Of a DNA stretch of 15,662 nucleotides, positions 1 to 8,111 are shown in pieces. The translations under genes and the position numbers were made by a program. Origin of the DNA: Fomitopsis serialis (lineage: Eukaryota > Basidiomycota > Agaricomycetes > Polyporales > Fomitopsidaceae). Each line of letters opens with the position of its first letter. The first letter of the stretch is position 1. The stretch is from contig NW_025955662.1 in NCBI RefSeq assembly GCF_022376445.1, positions 1 to 15,662 of the forward strand, given 5' to 3'. The notes beneath the pieces were generated by a model. The model searched no databases and was not told the DNA's origin. It saw only the letters and a list, made by a program, of their open reading frames with translations.

Positions 1-429
1 CGATCCATCGAATTCGAAGCTACGCCCACGCCCCTTCCACGCCACATCCAGGCGTCTCGCCCTCCCAAATAACAGGAATACATGTTGAATATTCAAACAG
101 TGTGCTCGAATCCAGTCGCATCCATATAAACCACTCGCCCGATTTCTCAAACTCGGAGTACAATACCACTTGGCATGTTGCAGGCACACCCACTTATGGT
201 TGGGCAGCGACTGGCAGGGTTCCCCGCTAGGCGCAACACTCAGATAGCGAGATTGAGCTAGTCACTAACTTAGGCTGAAAGTCTCAGTGAAAGCTGCTGC
301 CTGAGGCTGCAGGAGTAGCATTTCATTGCTCCCACATGACGTTCGAGGCTTGACGGTGCTGGAGTACTGACGGCGACGCAGCGGCATGGCATTGATAGGT
401 GAACGAGAGACCCTGAGAGACGTCCGATA
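1..429. other. Left flank without a recognisable gene
   Basis: No open frame here has recognisable protein content, and I see no tRNA or rRNA. Visible details are a 12-bp perfect palindrome at 85-96 (TTGAATATTCAA) and an A/T-rich TATA-like stretch near 121-130. The region may be intergenic DNA or the promoter or tail of a gene outside the window. It ends at the TA dinucleotide (428-429) that flanks the MITE. Confidence 0.5.
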
Positions 430-453
430 CTGTGGCTGACCCAGCTTTGCAAA
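430..453 (+). repeat. Left terminal inverted repeat of the MITE
   Basis: This 24-bp repeat is perfectly inverted relative to 780-803. Its inner half (442-453) is repeated again in inverted orientation at 458-469, so the left end alone can form a 12-bp stem with the 4-base loop CACG (454-457). The right end lacks this extra copy, so the two ends are not symmetrical. Confidence 0.9.
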
Positions 454-779
454 CACGTTTGCAAAGCTGTCCCGCACACTTCAAATCGGAGGGTCCGCGG
501 GATTCTTTCTCATAGTACCATTCTTATACTTATTGATTGCATGCATGAATATTTCTGTATGTTTACGAAGGCAGGAACATGCAGTCGGCAGCCGTGCAAA
601 CGAGACTCGCCCTCCCGCCAAAAACAGAGCATTGCATTTTTCTTTCCACGCATATCGCGTCCCGCCCTCCGAGCATCTGATACAATAATGGTAGCATACA
701 AAGCAATTCAAAACCTTTTTTTCCGAAGAGTTTTGGCCCTGTATGAGGGCACAATCGTCATTTTGCATATCTGGTCCGT

Positions 780-803
780 TTTGCAAAGCTGGGTCAGCCA
801 CAG
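780..803 (-). repeat. Right terminal inverted repeat of the MITE
   Basis: This is the exact reverse complement of 430-453 over 24 bases, followed directly by the TA duplication at 804-805. Adding that TA, the match to the left end extends to 26 bases and then stops (a427 against g806), which fixes the element boundary. Confidence 0.9.
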
Positions 804-805
804 TA

Positions 806-1171
806 GTAGTTTCAATTGCATTGCATTTGCAGGTAACTTACAGAGTCAATTGGACTTGGTCTGAGAACAGTCAGCCTTAGCTACCGCTGCGATCGCGTCG
901 TCAAAGCACCCTTAGGTCAGACGCGGACGGACATCACTCACCGAAAACGCTTTCCTGTGTCATGCTGCGTATGTGATCCTGCTAAGTACATAGGTTACTC
1001 GGGGCATCACGACGATGCCCATTGCCAGTAGGAGTACCACTGGAAACCGGCGTTCGACGGTCAATAGCCACGCCGCCGAGAATGCGTCGAAACATGTTAC
1101 AATATCCTGACTTCTTCTCTTGATCAACGTACAACACTGCAAAGCTACTTACGACAGCCCGTTCATGCTCA
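806..1171. other. Intergenic stretch downstream of the GMF gene
   Basis: No supported gene. The part near 1171 is probably the 3' untranslated region of the minus-strand GMF gene. A 7-bp stem with a 5-base loop (GGGCATC at 1002-1008 against GATGCCC at 1014-1020) is the only local structure noted. Two short minus-strand frames (960-1142 and 982-1239) overlap each other and the end of GMF. One includes a hydrophobic run, but neither looks like a conserved protein. Confidence 0.5.
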
Positions 1172-1796
1172 TCACCCATGGAGCAGCTTCGCGTCAATCG
1201 ACTCCTGCGTGAGGCCTTCCGCGCCGTCGCGCACCTCAATCACCTTGCTCACATCAGCCTACACTCCGATGTAATACGCAATGAGTATCCGTGCACAGTT
1301 GACCAGTGGACGATACGCACCGTGTTCTGAAAGTCGATGAACCCGCTCGCGTGCAGCGTCAGCAAGCTCATCTCGCTCGATCTCGGCGCCCAGTTGATGA
1401 GCACGAGCGGGAACGACTTCCGGCCATCGTCGTGGTTGAGCTCGTGCGAGAGCAGGACGTATCGCGGCGCGTTCTCCGGGAGCTCTGCCGGCCCAATCGC
1501 ACCGTCGTCAGTTTCGTGCCACGCGTGTCCGTACTCCATGATGGGGCACCGGGCGAGAGAAAACGACGTGCCTTCTGCGAGGTCGTCGATGCTGATGTTG
1601 TCAAACTGCTCGACCTCCTCCATGATGAGCTTCTGCTTGTTGATCTTGACGATGAACGCTGCGCTGCCCGCGTTGCGTCGCGCGAAGCGGAACTTGCGCA
1701 GGGACGCCTTGAGCTCTTGCGGGATGTCGACGGTGTGGGACTGTCTCGACCCGTAAGACTCGTCTGTCAGCCACGGGTGAATGTGAGACTCGCCAT
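1172..1796 (-). CDS. Glia maturation factor (GMF), ADF/cofilin-family Arp2/3 regulator
   Basis: GMF binds the Arp2/3 complex, inhibits actin nucleation and promotes debranching; it acts in cortical actin. Four exons on the minus strand: 1796-1794, 1740-1572, 1484-1321 and 1258-1172, giving 140 residues, close to the usual 138-142. Recognisable family wording includes LRKFRFARRNAGSAA near the N terminus, EEVEQFDNISIDDLAEELPE mid-protein, GRKSFPLVLINWAP, then ADVSKVIEVRDGAEGLT near the C terminus. Introns: 1741-1793 (GC-AG, directly after the ATG), 1485-1571 (GC-AG) and 1259-1320 (GT-AG). Each restores the frame exactly. The body of the gene is secure. The single-codon first exon is inferred because no other ATG gives an open frame and this one yields MSHTVDIPQ, the expected start. 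It is divergent from the transporter at 2259. Confidence 0.92.
1485..1571 (-). other. GC-AG intron in GMF, stop-free and divisible by three
   Basis: The donor is AAG|GCACGT and the acceptor GGCAG|AGCTC. Removing 87 bp joins DDLAE to ELPE, exactly the conserved GMF wording. The intron itself is 29 codons long, in frame and free of stops, so retention would insert 29 residues into the ADF fold without breaking the frame. Confidence 0.8.
1741..1793 (-). other. GC-AG intron placed directly after the GMF start codon
   Basis: On the minus strand the ATG (1796-1794) is followed at once by GCGAGT, then a CTGAC branch-like motif, and ends in GAGACAG before the conserved coding sequence at 1740. Length is 53 bp. 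No GT donor joins an ATG to this frame. The read-through frame from this ATG reaches a stop within ten codons. Confidence 0.65.
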
Positions 1797-2258
1797 GCTT
1801 GCTGGAGTGGGCGTGGTGGCTGGTGCGAGGGTCGCGTAGAGAACGAGGCACGGCAGCACTGCTCGATCGAAAGGGCAGGAGATCGGATCGGGATGCTCTA
1901 TTGATCGAGATCCGCAGCGAGGAGGAGCGCTCGACGAATCAGGGCGCGAGGATGATGAGCACAGTCACCCGAGTCTTCGACGCTGTGCCAGTGCGCCTCT
2001 GCAAGGCTCCAAGCATATTGGTACTCCTGCGTATCGCAGAAACCTGCACTCGTCTATGCTACTCTGTTGCATCCATACAGCGTCTACGAACATCGTGAGC
2101 TGCGCTTGGCTGAAGGGGCCCTGATTACGCAGCCTACCGTGACACGCTCGAGCACGCTACCGCCTATCGCACTATCTGAGTCTCCCAGGCCGTCTACGCT
2201 ACGTAGTACTACATACCTCATCCACGACCCACAACGTACGTCGAAGACTCTCGGCGTG
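1797..2258. promoter_or_regulatory. Divergent intergenic promoter, GMF / MFS transporter
   Basis: These 462 bp separate the two start codons (ATG at 1796 minus and at 2259 plus) and must hold both promoters unless one gene has a far upstream leader. Open frames cross it on the plus strand (1306-1839 and 1799-2098, and 2067 onward into the transporter) but have no homologue-like content. TACGTA at 2200-2205 is the only palindrome that stood out. Confidence 0.5.
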
Positions 2259-4552
2259 ATGTCGAAGTCAAGGGACTCATCAACCTACGCGCACGACGCA
2301 CGCCTCCAACTGAGGAGTCGCTCGCGTGCGTCCCGCCGCGGCGTGTCGGCCGCTTCCCACCCGTTCCCGCCTGCGCCGGAGGTTGAGGCCGAGGTGCTCA
2401 TCCATCCTGAGGACTCAGAAGCGATACTCCCCCATGGACATGATGCACAAGGGTCTTGCATTCAAGAGAGCGGCGCGGAGAGCGGAGAAGACTCGGACAC
2501 GATCGGTGAGGCAGAGTCCGCGAAGGTCGAGCTGAAGCCGTGGTGGAGGATACCGTCCGCTTGGTGGTGAGTCCCTTCAGTACACCGCAGTTCTCCGTCT
2601 CTTCAACACGTCTTGCAGGATTCTGTTCGTCACCCCCATCCTCACCATCGCGCGCGCCTCGACCCAAGCCCCCGCGTCGAGATCTACATCCAGCTCGCCT
2701 GCGATGCGTACAAGCCCGACACATCCCCCGGACGTTCTCTACCCACGATGCTGTCACTGGCGGGAGGCTCTGACAGGTGGAAGTTCTGCTCGTCCGACCC
2801 GGACGTGCAGGCTGCCGTCGCACAATTAGCGACTGCGATGAGCATCGCCATGGGTGTGCTCGGGTGTCTGACGACTGCTTGGTGGGGCTCCGTACGTCCA
2901 CGCTTAATGTCTACTCATTGCACCGCTGAAGCTACTGTGACTAGATGTCCGACCGCCGCGGCCGCACGCGGATCATCGCCATCGCCATGACCGGCCAGAT
3001 GATCGACGCGCTCGGGATCCTCGTCGTCTGCACATTCTCGAAGTTCATCCCGGGCGGGTACTGGGCCCTCCTCGTCGCGCCGACCATAGCGGGCATGCTC
3101 GGCGGCGTCAACACTGTCGGCTCCACGCTGAACGCGTACATCGCGGACTGCACGGATCTCAGCACGAGGTGCGCATCCGAAATGGACCCAAGGGTATTAG
3201 CTAACGTGCGTGTGACAGGTCCCGCTACTTCTCCCTCGTCGTCGGTCTTGTGTTCGTTGGGTACAGCATCGGGCCCACCCTCGGGTCGCTCATCATCACC
3301 TGGACGGGGTCGACCCTCTCCGTCTTCTACTTCTCCACGTTCATACACACGCTGTACGTTCTCGCTGCGCTGTTCGTCATCCCAGAGTCACTGTCGGCGA
3401 CGCAGATGGATGAGTTCCGCCGGGCGCACCACGAAGAGAATAAGAGGTTGAGAGAGAAGAGAGCTGAAGGAGGCGTTGGAGCGTGGGCCGGGAGCGCATT
3501 TGGGTTCTTGAGGCCGCTCGCCTTGTTGCTGCCTGTGACGGTGGCCACGCCTGAAGGGAAAAAGCGGAGAAACTGGAGTCTCCTCTTGCTCGCGGCTGGG
3601 TATGGGAGTATGATTTCGCTCAAGGTCAGGCTTCCTGGATTGAGGTCTTTCCCGAACTCCTAAGCTGATATCCGTTGACTGCAGGGAGATATAACTTATG
3701 AGTATCAATATATGTCACTGACATTCGGTTGGACGTCGAAGCAGGTGCGACGTGCTCGGCCGTCGCCTATCGTAGAGGGTCTGACACGCCGTCCACATAG
3801 CTTGGCTACTACACCAGTGCCCTCGGGACCGCACGCGCCATCTACCTCATGGCCCTGCTTCCATGTACGTCTCACACCTCCCGTACCCTCACTCTCCTAA
3901 CACACCTGGCACAGTCATCATGGCGCTCCTCCAACGGCTCTCCTCCGGACGGCAACAACCCACCGCGACCATCGACCTCGCCGTCGCACGGGGCTCGCTC
4001 GTCGTCGAGGCCATCGCCTACGTCTTCATGGCGCTCGCGCCGACCGGCTACCTCTTCACCGTGTACGCTATCGTCAGCACGCTCGGCATCGGCTTCACGC
4101 CCGCGATCAACACCGTCGCGTCCGCGGTGTACTCGCAGCAGGGCGGGAAGGAGCTCGGGAAGCTGTTTGGCGCGCTGGGTGTCGTGCAGACTGTGTCGTG
4201 CGTGCTTGCCTTTGAGCAGTGCATCGTGCAGTGACTGACGAGGGCGGTTGATGGTAGTTCGCAGGTGTTGGGCCCGTTCATCTTTGGCGTGACGTACATG
4301 CGCACGGTCGCGACAGCGCCGAAGGCAATCTTCGTTGTGACGATCGCGGCGCTGGTCCTGTCGTTCATCACACTTGCGCCTATACGGCTGGAACATCATC
4401 CCCAGGACACCTCGGGCGGCGATGTGGAGGGTCAGATGTCGGAGGGCGAGCTTGTACGGGACGCGTCAGTTGATGAACGTGCACCGCTCATAGCACCGGA
4501 GGGGTCGGAACGTGGTAGAAAGACCGCGAAGACATCGTATACCCAGACATGA
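2259..4552 (+). CDS. Major facilitator superfamily transporter (HIAT1/DHA-like), apparent one-base frameshift
   Basis: A membrane permease of unknown substrate. Exons: 2259-2566, 2619-2891, 2945-3168, 3219-3624, 3685-3744, 3801-3864, 3915-4197, 4258-4552. A hydrophilic N terminus of about 100 residues precedes WWRIPSAWW and TM1. The MFS motif A is visible across the second intron as WWGS/MSDRRGRTR between TM2 and TM3. A hydrophilic loop (about 3405-3480, rich in E, K and R) separates the two halves, and the C-terminal tail is polar. The start is the only in-frame ATG. The frame changes at the five-C run 2669-2673: TM1 (ILFVTPILTIA) reads in one frame and the following VEIYIQLACDA in another, needing one extra C. 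With it the protein would be about 637 residues. Sequence error or a disabling mutation are both possible. The last intron could use other nearby sites. Confidence 0.88.
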
Positions 4553-4692
4553 GGGGTCCAAGTTTGTATTAGGGGGCATGCGTGGCTGCGATGTATGCTA
4601 GATCATTGTACGATTATATGGCATTGTAGTATCTCAACCTCACCCATATTCGAGCTTTCATGGACCAGGGTCGTAAGACAGACTGAATACCC
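4553..4692. terminator. Shared convergent 3' region of the transporter and GPI14
   Basis: The stop codons at 4550-4552 (plus) and 4693-4695 (minus) face each other across 140 bp. Both transcripts must end here or overlap. The stretch is A/T-richer than the flanking exons (for example around 4604-4632). I do not see a single convincing AATAAA signal. Confidence 0.5.
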
Positions 4693-6240
4693 TCAACGCG
4701 TGTAGCATCGCATTATCCCTGCCAATACCCAGCAGTTCCCGACGACATACATCAAGCTCCGGATCCACAGGCCAAAGAAGACGTTCTGCCCTAAGAACTC
4801 TAGCTTGTACGCCTCGCTCAACCACAACGCCTGTGTGCCTACCCACACTGCGACATACGCCAGCAACTGTCTGCGAGACATCCGCAGTCTCGGGATGAGC
4901 AGTGGTAGGAAGAGCATGTACCAGAGGAAGTACTACACATAGTCGATGGTCAGTTATCATCTAGACGACGGTTTCTGAGGGTGACGGACCTGGGAGGTGC
5001 AAACTTTGTTGAAGACGACAAAGACGACCGTCTGCACGAACCACGCGAATACAAGGTCATCGCCCCGCCTTCCAAATAGCAAGCCTGCTCCTAGGGAGAG
5101 CACCATCTGCGGGACGAAGCTGGTCAGGGGAGACCGCAGTAGCCGTATCCAGAGCGACATGTCGAGACGGTCGCCTGCCGTGGTGGATGAGGGATATGTG
5201 AGGTAAATGAGGTAAAAGTACGGCGAGAAGTTATGTCGGTGGTCCAGTCGGTGGAGGTGGTAGAGGTAGGACTCGTAGAGGAACGGATATCCCCAACTAG
5301 TATCAAACCATCGTTGAGCTACGAAATCACAGTAGACTCAGACCATGACTCACACGGCATACATCAACGTCCCAAGGCTTACGAACGTCGCCAGACTCAG
5401 CACAGTGAACTTCACGGTCCGCGTGTTGACCACTGTGCCAACCCAACTTCCTCCCCGCGCCTTCACGCCCGCATGTCCACCGATCACACCAAGACACGCA
5501 ACGCCGTAGATGAACGGATAAATCTTCCAGTGTGTGCTTAGGCCAAGGAGCACTGCAGCGGCGTTCCATTTCCCCTTGAGTGCGCAGTATAGCGTGGAGA
5601 GCACAAAGAGCGAGAGTACGGACTCCGACGAACCGCGCGTGGAGATGGTAAAAACGAGGGGGTTGAGCAAGTGCGAGGCCACTAGCGCGGTTGCATAGCG
5701 CTCCGTGGTCCATCCGCCCTGGGTTTTCGCAGCGTCATCGTCCTTCCTTCCCGAGCCATCTTGCCGCTGACCAGTAGACCTGGATCCGGTCTTGGGGAGA
5801 ACGACCAATGTCAACAGTTTGTACATTAGCACACCCCCGACGATGTCCGCTGCCGCAAACATATACTTTCCGAACGACGGATGGAGCCATTCGTTCGGGG
5901 TCAACAGTACAGCAAGGAGCGGGGTGTAACGATAGGTCGCGCGTGTATATGGACTGGACACCAGGACGTCAGACGAGTAAGGTCATGGCCCTTTCGAGCA
6001 AACTCACTCGCCGACCCGGAGCAGTGTTCCCAAGGGCCCTTGTGCATAGTTCGCCTCAGACGGGTTCAACAAGAAGCGTGCAGCGTCACTGAAGACGCGA
6101 TAGTCGACGTCGGTGTACTTGACAACAGAATGTGCGTCGTGCCATTCGCTATACAGAATAAGGACGACTCGCAGGATGGTTGATATAGCAAGTAAACGGT
6201 TGAATGAGGGTACTAGTCGCGCAAGAGATCGCTGCTCCAT
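4693..6240 (-). CDS. GPI14: GPI mannosyltransferase 1 (PIG-M / Gpi14)
   Basis: This ER membrane enzyme adds the first alpha-1,4 mannose to the GPI-anchor precursor from dolichol-phosphate mannose. Exons: 6240-6008, 5953-5354, 5296-4990, 4932-4693, giving 459 residues, a normal length. The luminal catalytic DxD motif is seen in KYTDVDYRVFSDAARF near residues 40-55. PIG-M landmarks follow: DPYTRATYRYTPLL across the first junction, LNPLVFTISTRGSSES, HWKIYPFIYG, and YLYHLHRLDHRHNFSPYFY. Many hydrophobic helices fit a multi-pass protein. Introns are 54, 57 and 57 bp, all GT-AG. The start is placed at 6240 (MEQRSLARLV) because it leaves a short N terminus before the first helix. An in-frame ATG at 6381 would add 47 residues with no family likeness. 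SAR1 lies upstream on the same strand. Confidence 0.95.
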
Positions 6241-6577
6241 CCTCAGCGCATGGTCGTGGTACGATCGAAGACGCGTCCTGGGTTCGCGGAACGCGTCGAC
6301 CGCGTCATGCACGTGCTTCAAGATCGGACACGTATGGCCATCGCCATGCACTCTCCGAACTGCACTGCAATAATTTGACATTGGCGTCGAAGAGACTGTA
6401 AGGTCCCACGCCGGATTCGCTGAAACGACACTGTTCTAGGAAATGGTCCGAGGTTCAAGAAGCAAACCGATAACATACAGCGAAGTAGCGACAATGGACT
6501 AATATGCAGGAAGAAGACCAAGGATCACGGACACGGACACCTTCAGAGCACGCGGAAGCACTTGCCGGTGAGGGCTC
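6241..6577. promoter_or_regulatory. Intergenic between SAR1 3' end and GPI14 start
   Basis: These 337 bp must hold the SAR1 3' untranslated region and the GPI14 promoter on the minus strand. An in-frame ATG for GPI14 at 6381 makes an N-terminally extended form possible but unlikely. No other gene or repeat is visible. Confidence 0.45.
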
Positions 6578-6583
6578 TCAGAT
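6578..6583 (-). other. SAR1: Six-base terminal coding exon of SAR1 (Ile-stop)
   Basis: After CAATAC the donor GTATGT (from 6634) pairs with the acceptor TTTTGTCAG (ending at 6584), followed by ATCTGA. The splice produces the conserved QYI ending. An automatic gene caller could easily miss so small a coding piece and instead read through to a stop at about 6600. Confidence 0.8.
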
Positions 6584-7460
6584 CTGACAAAACGTGTGAG
6601 GCTAAGCAAGGCAAATACGGGAAATGACACATACGTATTGCGAGAGCCATCGGAAACCCTCCCCGTACCCCTGCCTTTGCACGACTGAGCACATGAATAT
6701 CTCGATAGGGCGGATATCGTTGAGAGGGACCTTGCCCTGCGCGGAGGATGTAAGAACACTATGCGTCAAGTTGTATCTGCACGACATACCTTGCCGGTGG
6801 TCTGGTAGAGACCCAAGTGATGCCTCAGCTCCTCTTCACTCACAGCGCCAGGCGCGTCGATCTTGTTACCAAGAATGAGGAAAGGAACCTTGGATAGCTC
6901 CTCAATGGAGAGCAGGGCGTCGAGCTCGGCCTTCGACTCCGCGAACCGCTCGAAGTCAGCACTGTCAACGAGGAAGATGATGCCGTCGACCTCGGGGAAG
7001 TAGTCACGCCAGAGCCGACGAGCTGAGTGGCTGTCAGTGATGACCCTGAGACAGTTGAAACCTCAACGCACCTTGCTGGTGACCACCCAAGTCATACGTC
7101 GTGAACTTCACGTTGCCAATAGCAAGCTCCTCGGATGCTAGGTGCCGCTCAGCGGGCGCGTGCGGAGGAGCTGAAGCATAGCCACTCACTGGGGTGCAGC
7201 GTAGGCTGCAGGGTTGCAAGCCGGTCGTTCTTCAGCATGTGAAGTAGAGTCTGAAGAAGGATGCGTCAGCAAAACAGACACTCCTTCACATAAAGGATGG
7301 CCGCACTGTCTTCCCGGCGTTGTCGAGACCAAGAAAGAGGATTTTTGCATTCTTGTGCAGCAGACCTATGCAAATGTTAGCTATGGGTCCGTGGCAGAGG
7401 TCGCCATCCAAACACACCGAGCTGCGCGAGAACATCCCAGAACCAGTTGATGATGAACAT
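6578..7460 (-). CDS. SAR1: Sar1, small GTPase that starts COPII coat assembly
   Basis: Sar1-GTP inserts into the ER membrane and recruits Sec23/24 and Sec13/31 for vesicle budding. Seven exons: 7460-7418, 7365-7307, 7250-7190, 7137-7072, 7022-6790, 6736-6635 and 6583-6578, giving 189 residues, the family's length. The N-terminal amphipathic helix [15 protein letters not shown] is intact. G1 is GLDNAGKT, G3 is DLGGHQQARR, and G4 is NKID within LGNKIDAPG. The C terminus is GFRWLSQYI. The last exon is only ATC TGA. It is inferred because QYI is the usual Sar1 ending and a 51-bp GT-AG intron (6584-6634) joins it in frame; without it the protein would run on for nine residues. All six introns are GT-AG and 49-56 bp long. 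Confidence 0.97.
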
Positions 7461-7620
7461 AGTGTCAAGAGAGTCGTTGGAGAGCACGGTGTTGCAGCCG
7501 GCTTCGTACCATGCAGTGACGTGTTGTCACCATCACACTGTGACACGTAGCGCTGACGTCACGCTCGATGGTTCAGACAGGTCGCGCCTCGACAGCGCTG
7601 TTGGAGTCTCGACGAGTTCT
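7461..7620 (-). promoter_or_regulatory. Putative SAR1 promoter with UPRE-like and CRE elements
   Basis: Upstream of the SAR1 ATG (minus strand, so higher coordinates) lie TGACGTGT at 7517-7524 and the palindrome TGACGTCA at 7554-7561. The first resembles the ATF6/XBP1/Hac1-type unfolded-protein-response element and the second is a perfect CRE/ATF site. They sit about 57-101 bases from the start codon, a sensible promoter distance. Sar1 and other COPII genes are known unfolded-protein-response targets in yeast. A regulatory role here is inference. Confidence 0.4.
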
Positions 7621-8111
7621 CTGAATACTGTACACGTCCTTTCGAGGAACCTCAACTTTCCCAAGGCAGAATGACTGGCGGATGTTACGAGGGAATCTCA
7701 TTGTATTGTCATGTTGGACAGAACATACTACAATACACGACGAAGACGGAACATGTAGGGAAGTTCTGACACTCAACAACACCACCAAGGCTCACGAAGA
7801 GCAGGTGAGAGAGCTCTTAAGCCGCCCAGGGTGCATCAGTCTCTGCAAGCCGAATCGCCGTATCCTACGTGGTAGCAAACTGAGAGGATAGGCACTGTCT
7901 AAGAGGTTGCATGCAGGCCGCGTCGTCCGTCGTGCAAATTTATACGCTGCCTTCTGTTTGGCCATGTTTGGCAGGTATGACGCCGTGCGCGTGAACGGCC
8001 AAGTCCTGAAAGTTGCGAGGTTCTCTGAAAAGCTAGTCTCCGTTGCAGACCATAAAAGCCGACAAGCTAGAGGAAAGCCGGACTCGCACACACTAAGTAA
8101 CTATAGTAGTA
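7621..8111. other. Intergenic, SRP receptor beta 3' side to SAR1 upstream
   Basis: No gene is supported. Short frames at 7682-7891, 7792-8091 and 7907-8203 lack homologue-like content. An imperfect hairpin is visible at 7702-7737: an 8-bp stem (TGTATTGT with ACAATACA), a small internal loop, a 5-bp stem (ATGTT with AACAT) and a 6-base loop. The part near 8111 is probably the SRP receptor beta 3' untranslated region. Confidence 0.45.

Larger units (their letters stand above)
430..803. mobile_element. MITE-like non-autonomous DNA transposon, TA target duplication
   Basis: The 24 bases at 430-453 (starting CTGTGGCTGACCCAG) are the exact reverse complement of 780-803. Both ends are flanked by TA (428-429 and 804-805), the target duplication expected of Tc1/mariner/pogo-type transposition. 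The element is 374 bp and has no credible transposase; the open frames inside (for example 481-801 minus and 541-864 plus) resemble no protein I know. Size, perfect TIRs and TA duplication fit a miniature inverted-repeat element mobilised in trans. Perfect TIR identity suggests a recent insertion, though this is inference. It lies about 370 bp beyond the 3' end of the GMF gene. I cannot name the family or its autonomous partner. Confidence 0.85.

Noticed and set aside
481..801. 106-codon minus-strand frame inside the MITE
   Set aside because: It has no transposase motif or other family likeness, and it ends inside the terminal repeat. It is a chance frame.
960..1239. Two short minus-strand frames beyond the GMF stop, one with a hydrophobic run
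   Set aside because: They overlap each other in different frames and the GMF last exon. Neither has recognisable content or a convincing start context.
1306..1839. Plus-strand open frame of 177 codons
   Set aside because: It lies exactly opposite the GMF exons and is rich in Arg, Val and Glu, as expected of the complement of GC-rich coding sequence. The minus strand encodes a recognisable conserved protein.
4202..4264. Alternative last intron of the transporter with donor GTGCTT
   Set aside because: It keeps the frame, but the pair 4198-4257 has a better donor (GTGCGT) and gives VSSQVLGPFIFG, closer to the family at this helix.
3872..4399. Minus-strand open frame of 175 codons
   Set aside because: It is antisense to transporter exons 7 and 8, has a charged repetitive composition and crosses their intron. 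It is a shadow of the real gene.
6241..6381. N-terminal extension of GPI14 from an upstream in-frame ATG at 6381
   Set aside because: The added 47 residues are not like any PIG-M sequence, and the downstream ATG at 6240 gives the usual short N terminus.
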